Assembly: GCF_013033355.1 (NCBI RefSeq)
Contig: NZ_WQDY01000007.1
Coordinates: 62,001 to 126,000 of the forward strand
DNA length: 64,000 nt
Direction: 5' to 3'
Source of the DNA: Ruegeria lacuscaerulensis
GTDB lineage: Bacteria > Pseudomonadota > Alphaproteobacteria > Rhodobacterales > Rhodobacteraceae
The position numbers were made by a program, and so were the translations under genes. Position 1 is the stretch's first letter. Each line of letters starts with the position of its first letter. The notes beneath the pieces were generated by a model that did no database searches, had not been told where the DNA came from, and saw only the letters and a list, made by a program, of their open reading frames with translations. Below, in pieces: positions 26,053-34,379 of the stretch.

Positions 26053-26433
26053 TTAGTATGCCCGCTGGGGCAGATCGTCCTGAATGTCGTAGTAGTCGCC
26101 CTTGTCGGCGACGAAGATATGTTGGGCGAGTTTCAGCCCGGTGGGCTCGTCCAGAGACCCTATTGAAACCGCAATCGTGTCCTCATCATTGTGCTGCCAA
26201 AACAGGAACGAGCCGCAGGCGCTGCAAAAGCCGCGCTTGGCGATGTCCGAGGCGCGATACCAACCCAGCGTCTCACTGGAGGTAAAGCTGAGGTTGTCTT
26301 CATGCGTCTCGCAGGAGGCCCACAGATGACCCGATTGCCTGCGGCATTGGCCGCAATGGCAGACGTTGGGTGCGGCGAGGTCTCCGTCAATGTTGAAGGC
26401 GACCTTGCCGCAGAGGCAGGAACCGGTGTGCAT
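26053..26433 (-). CDS. GFA-family protein (S-hydroxymethylglutathione synthase-like)
   Basis: This 126-residue zinc protein has the complete family cysteine set: SCLCGKV at residues 5-11, CHCGQCRR near residue 31 and GFCSACGS near residue 69. The family founder, Gfa of Paracoccus, speeds the condensation of formaldehyde with glutathione, though many members have other or unknown roles. Its place directly before a demethylating dehydrogenase that can release formaldehyde supports formaldehyde handling here. It starts four bases after the LysE gene stop, in the same transcript. Confidence 0.85.
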   Translation of the reverse strand: MHTGSCLCGKVAFNIDGDLAAPNVCHCGQCRRQSGHLWASCETHEDNLSFTSSETLGWYRASDIAKRGFCSACGSFLFWQHNDEDTIAVSIGSLDEPTGLKLAQHIFVADKGDYYDIQDDLPQRAY

Positions 26434-26437
26434 GTCT

Positions 26438-27061
26438 TTACCCCCTTGCTGTAGGCGTTGCGCTGGTGCCCAGCAACACGCCGTAGATGATGAAACAGGT
26501 CGCCATCACGCGGCGGACCCAGATGTTGAACACAGCCCCCAGCGCAGCCTTGCCCATCAGCGCACCCAGCAGGGTGAACCCCGTGTAGCTGAGCGTTGTG
26601 ATGACCAGCGCGGTGGGCATGATCACCCCCATCTGCTGCCAGACCGGCACGTCGGGCTGCACGAATTGCGAGAAGGCCGCCAGATACCCGGCCACGCTTT
26701 TGGGGTTGATCGTCGCCACCGCCAGTGCGTGCAGATAGACGTGGCGCGCGGGTCGCTCGGTCGCGGGCGCGGGTTTGCTGGCATTGATCCAGCCGCGGAT
26801 GCCCATCCAGATCAAGAACCCCGCGCCGATCAGTTTGGCGATGAAAAACCCGGTGGGTGAGGCCGCGATCAGCGCCGTGACGCCCAGCGCCGACAGGACC
26901 AGAAAGGCGCTGGCCTGTGTCAGGATCGCCAGCACGCCCAACATCGCCTTGGCAAAGGGCAGGCTCATCCCGTTTGAGATACAATTGACCGCATTCGGTC
27001 CCGGTGTGGTGACGAACACCACCCAGAACAGGGCGAATAGGGTCCAGGCCTCGAAGCTCAT
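26438..27061 (-). CDS. LysE-family translocator
   Basis: This is a 207-residue membrane protein of the LysE/RhtB export family with about six hydrophobic segments. VFVTTPGPNAVNCISNGMS is the characteristic N-terminal PGPN motif. The family exports amino acids and derivatives. Here it would most simply export an amine or amino acid linked to the downstream demethylation genes, but the substrate is unknown. Its ATG directly abuts the stop of the XRE-cupin regulator (no gap), so the two are coupled. Confidence 0.9.
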   Translation of the reverse strand: MSFEAWTLFALFWVVFVTTPGPNAVNCISNGMSLPFAKAMLGVLAILTQASAFLVLSALGVTALIAASPTGFFIAKLIGAGFLIWMGIRGWINASKPAPATERPARHVYLHALAVATINPKSVAGYLAAFSQFVQPDVPVWQQMGVIMPTALVITTLSYTGFTLLGALMGKAALGAVFNIWVRRVMATCFIIYGVLLGTSATPTARG

Positions 27062-27631
27062 TCAATACACCGGCGGGGCGATAACCCAGATGGCCACGGC
27101 GGGCTCATCATAGGGGTTCGCCCAGTGATAGGATTCGTGTTTGATGCGGAAACTGTCCCCCGGCCCGACCGAAAACTGCCGCCCGCCAATCGTCAGGTCC
27201 AGCCGCCCCGAGATCATATAGCCCACCTCTTGCGTCGGGCGGTCGGCGGGGGTCTGCATCTGCGAGCGGGGCTCGAAGGTGGAATGCACCATCTCAAAAT
27301 CATCGGTCAGATCGGGCGATAGCAATTCCTCGATCAGTCCTTCTTCGCCCGATCCCATCGGGCGGCGTGATCCGGCGCGGACCACATATCCCTGTTCATC
27401 CGCCGGGGCGGCAGAATGGGCAAACAGCATCGACATGGGCACGCCCAGACAATCAGCCATCTGTCGCAGGTCCGAGATGGACGGATCGGACATATCCCGC
27501 TCGACCTGGCTAAGCCACCCGACCGAGCGGTTCAGCTTTGCCGCAATCTCACTCAGCGTCAGCCCGCGCGCTTTGCGCAGGGCGCGGATATCAGCACCAA
27601 GGGTCGCGCTTTGGGGGGCCTGCGAGTTCAA
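27062..27631 (-). CDS. XRE-family regulator with cupin domain
   Basis: This 189-residue protein has an N-terminal Cro/C1-type HTH (residues 12-66, with GLTLSEIAAKLNRSVGWLSQ) and a C-terminal cupin (residues 110-185, with GYMISGRLDLTIGG and GDSFRIKHESYHW). Regulators of this type sense small metabolites, often amines or polyamine-like compounds. It is the first gene of the nine-gene minus-strand block. A set of near-perfect palindromes built from TGAAA/TTTCA lies 20-80 bases upstream, which I take as its operator region. It probably controls itself and the genes behind it. Confidence 0.9.
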   Translation of the reverse strand: MNSQAPQSATLGADIRALRKARGLTLSEIAAKLNRSVGWLSQVERDMSDPSISDLRQMADCLGVPMSMLFAHSAAPADEQGYVVRAGSRRPMGSGEEGLIEELLSPDLTDDFEMVHSTFEPRSQMQTPADRPTQEVGYMISGRLDLTIGGRQFSVGPGDSFRIKHESYHWANPYDEPAVAIWVIAPPVY

Positions 27632-27650
27632 TTACCGCTCCGTGTTGTCG

Positions 27651-27712
27651 TGAAATTTCATCCCTGTTTTTCACGATGGCGCGAATCGATGAAAAAACCA
27701 AGCGTTTTTTCA
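27651..27712. promoter_or_regulatory. Probable operator region of the XRE-cupin regulator
   Basis: TGAAATTTCA at 27651-27660 is a perfect ten-base palindrome. TGAAAAAAC (27690-27698) and GTTTTTTCA (27704-27712) form a perfect nine-base inverted repeat around five bases. A TTTTTCAC half site at 27667-27674 lies between them. All lie in the gap between the divergent regulator and DUF1294 genes, where an XRE dimer could control both directions. Confidence 0.6.
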
Positions 27713-27748
27713 CTTGGGTAACGCGGCCACGTTCGGTATCGGTCACGC

Positions 27749-28030
27749 ATGTGGATTGCAGTGATGTATCTTTGGGCGATCAATACCCTGACCCTGCTGG
27801 CCTTTGGCTGGGACAAACTTCGCGCTCGGCGGCGCAAGCGCCGTGTGCCGGAACGTCGTCTGCTATGGCTGGCTGCGCTGGGTGGCAGCCCCGGAGCCAT
27901 AGTCGGGCGGTGGATATTCCGCCACAAGACCCGCAAACGGGGATTTTCGAGGTGGTTATTTGCAATCCTGATCGGTCAGGCCGCTGCTTGCTATGCTGCC
28001 TTCACCTTTCTGCCCCCGCTGCTGGGCTAA
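27749..28030 (+). CDS. DUF1294 membrane protein
   Basis: This is a 93-residue small membrane protein of family DUF1294, here without the cold-shock domain found in some relatives. Two hydrophobic segments (residues 3-21 and about 70-88) flank a conserved basic region. GWDKLRARRRKRRVPERRLLWLAALGG with GAIVGRWIFRHKTRK carries the family signature. No function is known. It is divergent from the XRE-cupin regulator and shares the palindrome-rich intergenic region, so the regulator may also affect it. Confidence 0.88.
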   Translation: MWIAVMYLWAINTLTLLAFGWDKLRARRRKRRVPERRLLWLAALGGSPGAIVGRWIFRHKTRKRGFSRWLFAILIGQAAACYAAFTFLPPLLG

Positions 28031-28036
28031 CCGACC

Positions 28037-28495
28037 TCAGCGTGCGAACACATCGCGGAGGATAGAGGCAAGCCCATCGGCATCTGCCTGAGTAAACGCA
28101 TCGGGCAGATCGCTGTCGATATCAAACACTGCGATCACCTCACCCTGCGCGTCAAAGACAGGCAGCACCAGTTCCGACCGGGTTGAGGACGCACAGGCGA
28201 TATGGCCGGGAAATGCGTCCACGTCAGCCACAAGCTGCACCTCTTGGGTCCGGGCCGCTGCGCCACAAACGCCACGGCTAAAGGGGATGACAAGACAACC
28301 GTGGCCACCTTGGTAGGGACCAATCTTAAGCAGGTCGGGCTCGGTCACCCGATAAAACCCGGTCCAGTTAAAGCGATCATCGCTGTGATGCACCTCGCAG
28401 GTGACGGTCGCCATCAGGGCGACCTCATCCGTTTCACCCTCGGTCAGAGCGGCAATGGCTTTAGCAAGCTGCGCATAGTCGACGGTCATGGTCAC
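28037..28495 (-). CDS. Free methionine-(R)-sulfoxide reductase (GAF-domain fRMsr)
   Basis: This 152-residue single GAF domain protein reduces free methionine-R-sulfoxide with thioredoxin. All three cysteines of the family are present: Cys67 in GHGCLVIPF, Cys77 in GVCGAA and Cys101 in GHIACAS. Their spacing of 10 and 24 residues equals that of the E. coli enzyme (Cys84, 94, 118). [18 protein letters not shown] and [12 protein letters not shown] are the other conserved blocks. It contributes to repair after oxidative stress and recovers methionine. It is convergent with DUF1294, with six bases between the two stops. Confidence 0.92.
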   Translation of the reverse strand: MTMTVDYAQLAKAIAALTEGETDEVALMATVTCEVHHSDDRFNWTGFYRVTEPDLLKIGPYQGGHGCLVIPFSRGVCGAAARTQEVQLVADVDAFPGHIACASSTRSELVLPVFDAQGEVIAVFDIDSDLPDAFTQADADGLASILRDVFAR

Positions 28496-28548
28496 TGGTC
28501 CGGATCAATTTGCTTTGTGCAGCGACCTATGCCGAAAACGCCAAAGCG

Positions 28549-29721
28549 TCAAACCCGTTCGATTGCGATCGCCGTCCCTTCACCGCCACCAATGCAGATG
28601 GCCGCCACACCCCGTTTGAGGTTCCGCTTTTCCAACGCATTCAAAAGCGTGACCATGATCCGTGCGCCCGAAGCGCCGATTGGGTGCCCTAGCGCACAGG
28701 CCCCTCCGTTGACATTGACGATGTCACGGGGCAGGCCCATCTCGCGCATGAAGGCCATGGGCACGACCGCAAAGGCTTCGTTGACTTCCCACAGATCCAC
28801 ATCGTCCTTGGACCACCCGATTTTAGCCAACAAGGACTGCGCCGCAGGAACCGGAGCAGTGGTGAACAAACCCGGTGCCTGAGCAAAGCTGGCATGGCCA
28901 AGAATGCGCGCGCGTATGGTAAGCCCGCGGGCCTCGGCAGCATCGGTCGACGCCAGAACCAGAGCGGCAGCACCGTCCGAGATAGAGGAGGAGTTGGCTG
29001 CCGTTACCGTCCCGTCTTTGCGAAATGCTGGTTTTAGCGTCGGAATTTTTTCGGGACGCGCCGATTGCGGTTGTTCATCAGCCGAATGAGTGATCTCTCC
29101 CTTACGAGAGCGGGTCACGACAGGTGTGATCTCGGCGTCAAAAGCCCCGGTTTCCTGCGCGGACAGCGCGTTGGACAACGAACGCACGGCGTATTCATCC
29201 TGCTCTTCACGCGTGAACTGATACGCCTCGGCACAATCCTCGGCGAAGGTTCCCATCAAACGGCCTTTGTCATAGGCATCCTCGAGCCCATCCAGAAACA
29301 TGTGGTCTACGACCTGCCCATGACCAATCCGAGCACCGCCACGCATCTTGGGCAGCAGATAAGGTGCGTTCGTCATACTCTCCATCCCGCCGGCAATCAT
29401 CGTGTCGGAATGACCCAAGGCGATTTGGTCGTACGCAATCATCGCAGCCTTCATGCCCGACCCGCACATCTTGTTCAGTGTGGTGGCGGGAACGTCCTCG
29501 CCAAGCCCGGCAGCAAAGCCCGCCTGCCGCGCCGGCGCCTGACCCTGACCGGCCGGCAAAACGCAGCCCATCAAAACCTCGTCCACTGTGTCGGCCTGTG
29601 CACCATCAAGCGCCGCACGGATTGCGGCCCCACCTAGTTCGGCAGCGGTGACCCCGTCGAACATCCCCTGAAATCCACCCATCGGAGTGCGTGCAGCCCC
29701 TGCGATCACGACCTGTTTCAT
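28549..29721 (-). CDS. Acetyl-CoA C-acetyltransferase (thiolase)
   Basis: This 390-residue thiolase condenses or cleaves acetoacetyl-CoA. The acyl-carrying Cys86 lies in [11 protein letters not shown], and the C-terminus has [20 protein letters not shown] with the active-site His and Cys residues. Length and motifs fit the biosynthetic PhaA/AtoB class. There is no phaB or phaC nearby, so a role in polyhydroxybutyrate synthesis is possible but not shown by context. The ATG at 29721 has GAGAGGAGCATCC in front; upstream codons in frame do not look like protein. Confidence 0.93.
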   Translation of the reverse strand: MKQVVIAGAARTPMGGFQGMFDGVTAAELGGAAIRAALDGAQADTVDEVLMGCVLPAGQGQAPARQAGFAAGLGEDVPATTLNKMCGSGMKAAMIAYDQIALGHSDTMIAGGMESMTNAPYLLPKMRGGARIGHGQVVDHMFLDGLEDAYDKGRLMGTFAEDCAEAYQFTREEQDEYAVRSLSNALSAQETGAFDAEITPVVTRSRKGEITHSADEQPQSARPEKIPTLKPAFRKDGTVTAANSSSISDGAAALVLASTDAAEARGLTIRARILGHASFAQAPGLFTTAPVPAAQSLLAKIGWSKDDVDLWEVNEAFAVVPMAFMREMGLPRDIVNVNGGACALGHPIGASGARIMVTLLNALEKRNLKRGVAAICIGGGEGTAIAIERV

Positions 29722-29759
29722 ACGGATGCTCCTCTCAACTTCCCTACCTTTGGATACCG

Positions 29760-29796
29760 AATGGTAAGATTTGCCGTCTAGCGTATTTCTACCATT
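29760..29796. promoter_or_regulatory. Inverted repeat between thiolase and STAS genes
   Basis: AATGGTA (29760-29766) and TACCATT (29790-29796) form an inverted repeat 23 bases apart in the 102-base gap between two divergent genes. It is a possible regulator site for either gene, with no match to a motif I can name. Confidence 0.35.
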
Positions 29797-29823
29797 TATT
29801 TTCAGTTTGAAGGATAGTCGCGT

Positions 29824-30162
29824 ATGAGCCTGACCAGCAAAACGACTGACACAACGCAGGTCATTACGGTCCATTCCGACCGGATTGATGCCGCGATGGC
29901 CATCCAGTTCAAAGAAGACATGCGAAGCACGGCACAAGGCGGGGCGCCACGGGTCGTTCTGGATTTGACGGATGTGGAATTCATTGATTCCAGCGGGCTT
30001 GGGGCCATCGTGGCGTCGATGAAGCAACTCGGCAGCGAAAGACGCCTGGATTTGGCCGGGCTGCACCCATTTGTCGAAAAGGTGTTTCGGCTAACGCGCA
30101 TGGATACGGTGTTCAAGCTGTACCCGACATTGGACGATGCGCTGACGGCTGCGGCGGACTGA
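29824..30162 (+). CDS. STAS-domain anti-sigma factor antagonist (RsbV-like)
   Basis: This is a 112-residue single STAS domain protein. The phosphorylation segment VEFIDSSGLGAIVA carries Ser56 directly after Asp, as in RsbV and SpoIIAA. Unphosphorylated, such a protein binds an RsbW-type kinase and releases its target. An AAGGA ribosome site lies eight bases before the ATG. The next gene, nine bases on, encodes the matching HATPase protein, forming a partner-switching pair. No sigma factor or PP2C phosphatase is adjacent. Confidence 0.9.
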   Translation: MSLTSKTTDTTQVITVHSDRIDAAMAIQFKEDMRSTAQGGAPRVVLDLTDVEFIDSSGLGAIVASMKQLGSERRLDLAGLHPFVEKVFRLTRMDTVFKLYPTLDDALTAAAD

Positions 30163-30171
30163 CGGATCTGA

Positions 30172-30627
30172 ATGGGCGCAATGGCCATGTGTGACGAGAA
30201 TTGCATGGATTTGAACTTTGCCGCGACCGAGGCTGAAGCCAGCACTGGCATCGCCAGAATTAGCACCTGCCTAGAAGCTCAGGGCCTGCCGCAACACAAA
30301 GCTGCCGACGTCAAGATCGCGCTGGCCGAGGCGATCAATAATGTCGTTGAACACGCATATGCGGGAATTACACCGGCAAAGGTCAAGGTCAGATGCCGAT
30401 TGCACGAAAACTGGCTTGAGATCCTGATCTCGGACACAGGCAACCCACTGCCGGGGTTTCGCGTACCTGACGGGGTCCCTGCCCCGCTTGGCTCCTCGCT
30501 GGATGATCTGCCCGAAGGTGGGTTTGGCTGGTTTCTGATCCATGAATTGACCAGCGAAATCCGTTATGAACACACGAACGGCTGCAATCGTCTGTCCCTG
30601 CGCTTTGACTTTCCACGCTTGGGCTAG
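30172..30627 (+). CDS. RsbW-like HATPase anti-sigma kinase
   Basis: This is a 151-residue GHKL/HATPase_c protein of the RsbW/SpoIIAB type. The N box is KIALAEAINNVVEHAYA around residue 50. LEILISDTGNPLP (G1-like box) and GGFGWFLIHELTSEIRYE (G2-like) follow. It should phosphorylate the STAS protein encoded just upstream and bind a sigma factor or other target. The exact start is uncertain because three in-frame ATGs lie within 15 bases of 30172. The target is not in this window. Confidence 0.87.
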   Translation: MGAMAMCDENCMDLNFAATEAEASTGIARISTCLEAQGLPQHKAADVKIALAEAINNVVEHAYAGITPAKVKVRCRLHENWLEILISDTGNPLPGFRVPDGVPAPLGSSLDDLPEGGFGWFLIHELTSEIRYEHTNGCNRLSLRFDFPRLG

Positions 30628-30714
30628 ACCGAAAATGTCACAATAACGCCCAGATCAGACCATTGTCGCGCCGCAAACAAAGAGCAAAAGTTAACTCGTA
30701 GCTCAGATAGCTTC

Positions 30715-30761
30715 CCTCGGCGCCTAGTGTCACAGCCCCCACCCAGTGAACGGCGCCGAGG
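30715..30761. promoter_or_regulatory. Large inverted repeat upstream of the gamma-glutamyltransferase-family gene
   Basis: CCTCGGCGCC at 30715-30724 and GGCGCCGAGG at 30752-30761 are perfect ten-base arms around a 27-base loop, in a 209-base gap. No T run follows on the plus strand. It could be a structured leader of the next gene, an operator, or a long-loop terminator of the RsbW-like gene. Confidence 0.5.
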
Positions 30762-30836
30762 AACTTCCCCTTGATTTGACTGGACAATACCAACCCGCGC
30801 GATACGTTCGGCGCGTTCAGTCACGGGAGCATCACT

Positions 30837-32414
30837 ATGCGCGATTTCCATACACCGGGCCGGTCACAGGTTCTGGCAACCGAAGGCATGTGTGCCACGT
30901 CACATCCTTTGGCGGCTCAGGTTGCGTTGCAAATTCTGCAGCAGGGCGGCAATGCGATGGACGCCGCGATCGCAGGAGCGGTCTTGTTGGGAATTTGCGA
31001 GCCGCAAATGACCGGTATCGGCGGCGATTGCTTTGTACTTTTCAATCGTGCGGGCGAAAACAAAGTTCGGGCTCTTAACGGATCAGGTCGCGCGCCTGCT
31101 TCGGCCAAAGCGCAAGACCTGCGCGCCAAGGGTTTGGAGACTGTACCCTTGAACACGCCCGAAGCTGTGACAATCCCCGGTGCGGTGGATGCATTTTGCC
31201 ATTTGGCTGATACCGAGGGAAAACTCGGGCTTGAAACCATTCTTCAACCCGCCGTTCATTATGCCGAAATCGGGGTTCCGGTCGCGCCGCGGGTGGCATT
31301 TGACTGGATATCGGGCGCACCCAACCTGCAAGGCGCCGCACGAGACCACTATCTGTTCAACGGGGCCGCACCCGAAATCGGGCAGGTTTTTTGCGCGCCC
31401 GGTCAGGCCCAGGTGCTGCGGCAGATTGCCAAATACGGCAGGGATGCGTTTTACACCGGGGACATCGCGCAGGACATGATCGATGCCCTGACAAGCCGCG
31501 GCGGCGTACATACAGAAGCGGACTTCGCCTCGACCGCCTTTTCCAAGACGAAACCGGTGAGCGGCTGGTACCATGACACCGAACTGTTCGAACATCCGCC
31601 CAACGGTCAGGGGGCCACGGCGATTCTTCTGCTTAATATTCTGAAGAACTTTGATCTGTCCGGTATGGACCCGTTCGGGGTCGAGCGTATTCATATTGAG
31701 GCTGAAGCCTCAAAATTGGCCTATGACGCCCGCAACCGGTTCATTGCTGACCCCGATCATATGGCACAGGCTCAGAAGTTCACTGATCAGGGTATTGCCG
31801 ACAGCTTAGCCGCGTTAATCGAGCCCAATCGCGCGATGCCAGCTGCTGCACCGGTCACTGAGGCAATTCACAAAGATACGATCTATATCACCGTCGTCGA
31901 TCGCGACCGAATGGCAGTTTCACTGATCTATTCGATCTTCCACAGTTTTGGCTCGGGCATCGCATCTGAGAAATATGGGATTTTGCTGCAAAACCGCGGC
32001 GCTGGGTTCACGCTGCAACAGGGCCACCCCAACGAAATGGGCGGCGGCAAACGCCCGATGCATACCATCATTCCAGGCATGGTCATGCAGGACAACCGGA
32101 TCACCATGCCCTTCGGCGTGATGGGCGGAGCGTTCCAGCCAACTGGCCATGCGCGCCTGTTGTCGAACCTCACCGATCACGGTTTGGACCTTCAGACCAG
32201 CATCGACGCGCCACGCGCATTCGCTGATGGGGGTGTACTGAAACTCGAGCGCGGAATTCCGCGCAAGGTGGCTGAACAATTAGGCGACATGGGTCACAAA
32301 GTTGAAATTCCGGAAACCCCGCTCGGCGGTGCCCAGGCAATCCTCATCAAAGAGGACGGTGTGCTTGAAGGCGCAAGCGATCCCAGAAAAGACGGTTGCG
32401 CGCTTGGCTACTGA
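30837..32414 (+). CDS. Gamma-glutamyltransferase-family protein
   Basis: This 525-residue Ntn-hydrolase precursor resembles YwrD-type gamma-glutamyltransferases. The N-terminal region has GGNAMDAAIAGAVLLGICEPQMTG, and cleavage would occur at HKDT, with Thr348 becoming the N-terminal nucleophile of the small subunit. NRGAGFTLQQGHPNE and MGGAFQPTGHARLLSN follow in the small subunit. There is no signal peptide, unlike the classical periplasmic GGT, so it may act in the cytoplasm on a gamma-glutamyl or related amide. Substrate uncertain; context gives only the upstream RsbV/RsbW pair. Confidence 0.88.
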   Translation: MRDFHTPGRSQVLATEGMCATSHPLAAQVALQILQQGGNAMDAAIAGAVLLGICEPQMTGIGGDCFVLFNRAGENKVRALNGSGRAPASAKAQDLRAKGLETVPLNTPEAVTIPGAVDAFCHLADTEGKLGLETILQPAVHYAEIGVPVAPRVAFDWISGAPNLQGAARDHYLFNGAAPEIGQVFCAPGQAQVLRQIAKYGRDAFYTGDIAQDMIDALTSRGGVHTEADFASTAFSKTKPVSGWYHDTELFEHPPNGQGATAILLLNILKNFDLSGMDPFGVERIHIEAEASKLAYDARNRFIADPDHMAQAQKFTDQGIADSLAALIEPNRAMPAAAPVTEAIHKDTIYITVVDRDRMAVSLIYSIFHSFGSGIASEKYGILLQNRGAGFTLQQGHPNEMGGGKRPMHTIIPGMVMQDNRITMPFGVMGGAFQPTGHARLLSNLTDHGLDLQTSIDAPRAFADGGVLKLERGIPRKVAEQLGDMGHKVEIPETPLGGAQAILIKEDGVLEGASDPRKDGCALGY

Positions 32415-32436
32415 CCAAGCGCCGACTGCCCCGTTG

Positions 32437-32763
32437 TCAGTTCAGGTGAAAGTGCAAAGGGTACGCACCGTTTTCGAACGGACCGAACATGTCGGGAATA
32501 TCGGGATGTTCCACCGGTTCGCCCGACTGGTCAGCAACCAGATTTTGTTCAGAAACATAAGCAACATAGAAGGATTGGTCGTTTTCGGCCAGCAAATGAT
32601 AGAACGGTTGTTCCCTGAGCGGACGACTGTCTTCCGGTATCGCTTGATACCATTCTTCCGTGTTCGAGAATTCCGGATCCACATCAAAAATGACCCCTCG
32701 GAAGGGATGTTTTTTGTGGCGAACCACCTGACCCAGACGGTACTTGGCGTTTGTCTTCAGCAT
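32437..32763 (-). CDS. hspQ: Heat shock protein HspQ
   Basis: This is a 108-residue homologue of HspQ (YccV), a hemimethylated-DNA-binding-fold protein that modulates DnaA and acts as a specificity factor for Lon protease in E. coli. The family core KYRLGQVVRHKKHPFRGVIF and DPEFSNTEEWYQAIP is intact, as are QPFYHLLAEND and YPLHFHLN at the end. The ATG at 32763 gives the usual family length; an in-frame start 18 codons earlier adds sequence not found in the family. It is convergent with the gamma-glutamyltransferase-like gene, 22 bases away. Confidence 0.93.
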   Translation of the reverse strand: MLKTNAKYRLGQVVRHKKHPFRGVIFDVDPEFSNTEEWYQAIPEDSRPLREQPFYHLLAENDQSFYVAYVSEQNLVADQSGEPVEHPDIPDMFGPFENGAYPLHFHLN

Positions 32764-32843
32764 ATCTTCAGCCCCCAAAGGTCTTACTACTCTTTTATGC
32801 GCTGAAATGCCAATCAATGATCGGAAATTAAGGGAAACAGTCT

Positions 32844-33725
32844 GTGAACCTCTTACTGACAGTGTTTGAAATTGTTGCTCCGGTCTTTCTTTTGGCCGGA
32901 ATCGGCTATGCGTGGGTCAGGTTCGGATTCGAATACCGACTGGAATTCGTGACTCGTTTGGCGGTCACGCTTGCAGTACCCAGCCTTATTTTTGTTGCCC
33001 TTATGCAAACTGAGATTCCCGCAGGCGAGCTGACGCGATTCACACTGGCGGCCATTGTTGGCCATCTGGTACTTGCTGTCGCATTCGGTTTATTTGTGCG
33101 GTTTTCCGGGCTGGATCGCAGAACCTACCTTGCACCGCTCATCTTTGGAAACACGGGCAATTTGGGGCTACCGCTTTGCATTTTTGCCTTTGGCCAGGCC
33201 GGGCTTGGATTTGCCGTGATCTTTCTGGCCGTCACTGCACTTTTCTCTTTTACATACGGGATTTATCTGGTTGCTGGCAAAGGCGCGTTTGGCAAAGTAG
33301 CACGCGAACCGATGGTATGGGCCACTTTGCTAGGCGCGCTATTTCTGTGGCGCGGGTGGGAAACGCCACTGTTCCTGACCAATACACTGGATCTATTGGG
33401 ACAAATGGCTATTCCAATGATGCTGATCACTGTCGGCGTCGCAATAGCGCGCCTGACCACCCGGAATTTGGGGCAAGCTATCTGGCTTTCAGCGTTGAAA
33501 CTGGCGGTCTGTTTCGCGCTTGGCTGGGGTATCGCACTGGCGTTCGCTTTGGATTCGGTCGCATTCGGTGTTCTGGTGCTGCAAATGTGTGCGCCCGTGG
33601 CCGTGACCTCTTACTTGCTGGCCGAACGCTTCGAAGCCGACGCGGACGCAGTAGCGGGTATGGTTATGGTCTCGACCGTGATGTCGGTGGGCGCAATGCC
33701 TATAATTCTAGCTATTGTGCTGTAA
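32844..33725 (+). CDS. AEC-family transporter
   Basis: This is a 293-residue membrane protein of the auxin-efflux-carrier family with about ten hydrophobic segments. FGNTGNLGLPLCIFAFG (residues 93-110) is the polar-residue motif common to bacterial AEC carriers such as MdcF. Family members move malonate, malate or other carboxylates; the substrate is not defined here. The start is a GTG at 32844 with AAGGGAAAC eight bases upstream. It is divergent from hspQ. Confidence 0.9.
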   Translation: MNLLLTVFEIVAPVFLLAGIGYAWVRFGFEYRLEFVTRLAVTLAVPSLIFVALMQTEIPAGELTRFTLAAIVGHLVLAVAFGLFVRFSGLDRRTYLAPLIFGNTGNLGLPLCIFAFGQAGLGFAVIFLAVTALFSFTYGIYLVAGKGAFGKVAREPMVWATLLGALFLWRGWETPLFLTNTLDLLGQMAIPMMLITVGVAIARLTTRNLGQAIWLSALKLAVCFALGWGIALAFALDSVAFGVLVLQMCAPVAVTSYLLAERFEADADAVAGMVMVSTVMSVGAMPIILAIVL

Positions 33726-33785
33726 CGATTGTGATTTCCTAAACGCTCAATTTGCGCTAGAATAAAGAAAAAAGGCACGAGGCAC

Positions 33786-34367
33786 ATGAGCAGAATTCTT
33801 ATCGTACTCTTCGGGGTGCTGCTTTTGGCATCCTGTAGTGGCGGCTCGAAACAGCCGCCCAGCAAGCTGAATGACGCGTGCAGCATTGCGCGCGAGCGGC
33901 CCGACTTTATCAAGGCATTCAAAACCACAGAACGGAAATGGGGTGTCCCAGTTCACGTACAGATGGCGACAATCTATCAGGAAAGCCGCTATCGGCACGA
34001 TGCGCGCACTCCACACCAATACGTGCTGGGTGTCATCCCGATGGGCCGCCAAAGCAGCGCCTATGGCTTTAGCCAAGCTTTGGACGGCACGTGGGAGGAA
34101 TACCAGCGCGAGACCGGCAAACGCCGTGCCAAGCGGGACCGTATCCGTGATGCGTCCGACTTTATCGGCTGGTACATGACCAAAAGTCTAGATCGCAATG
34201 GGATCCAACTGCACGACACGCGTAACCAGTATCTGGCGTATCATGAGGGCCATACCGGCTATGCTCGCGGCAGTCATTACAGCAAAACTTGGCTGTTGAA
34301 CGTCGCCAACAATGTAGATGCACGCGCCAAACTGTATCAGGCACAACTGTCAGGCTGCCGTTACTAA
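33786..34367 (+). CDS. Lytic transglycosylase-like lipoprotein
   Basis: This is a 193-residue putative lipoprotein. The signal sequence MSRILIVLFGVLLLASC ends in a good lipobox (LLAS-Cys18). The mature part holds an SLT-like lysozyme fold with ATIYQESRYRHDA, where Glu is the likely catalytic acid, then YGFSQALDGTWEEYQRETG and YLAYHEGHTGYARGSHY. It would cut peptidoglycan from the periplasmic face of a membrane. Alphaproteobacteria often carry this small type in addition to Slt70-like enzymes. It is convergent with lolA, 12 bases between stops. Confidence 0.88.
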   Translation: MSRILIVLFGVLLLASCSGGSKQPPSKLNDACSIARERPDFIKAFKTTERKWGVPVHVQMATIYQESRYRHDARTPHQYVLGVIPMGRQSSAYGFSQALDGTWEEYQRETGKRRAKRDRIRDASDFIGWYMTKSLDRNGIQLHDTRNQYLAYHEGHTGYARGSHYSKTWLLNVANNVDARAKLYQAQLSGCRY

Positions 34368-34379
34368 AAGGTCAGCGGG

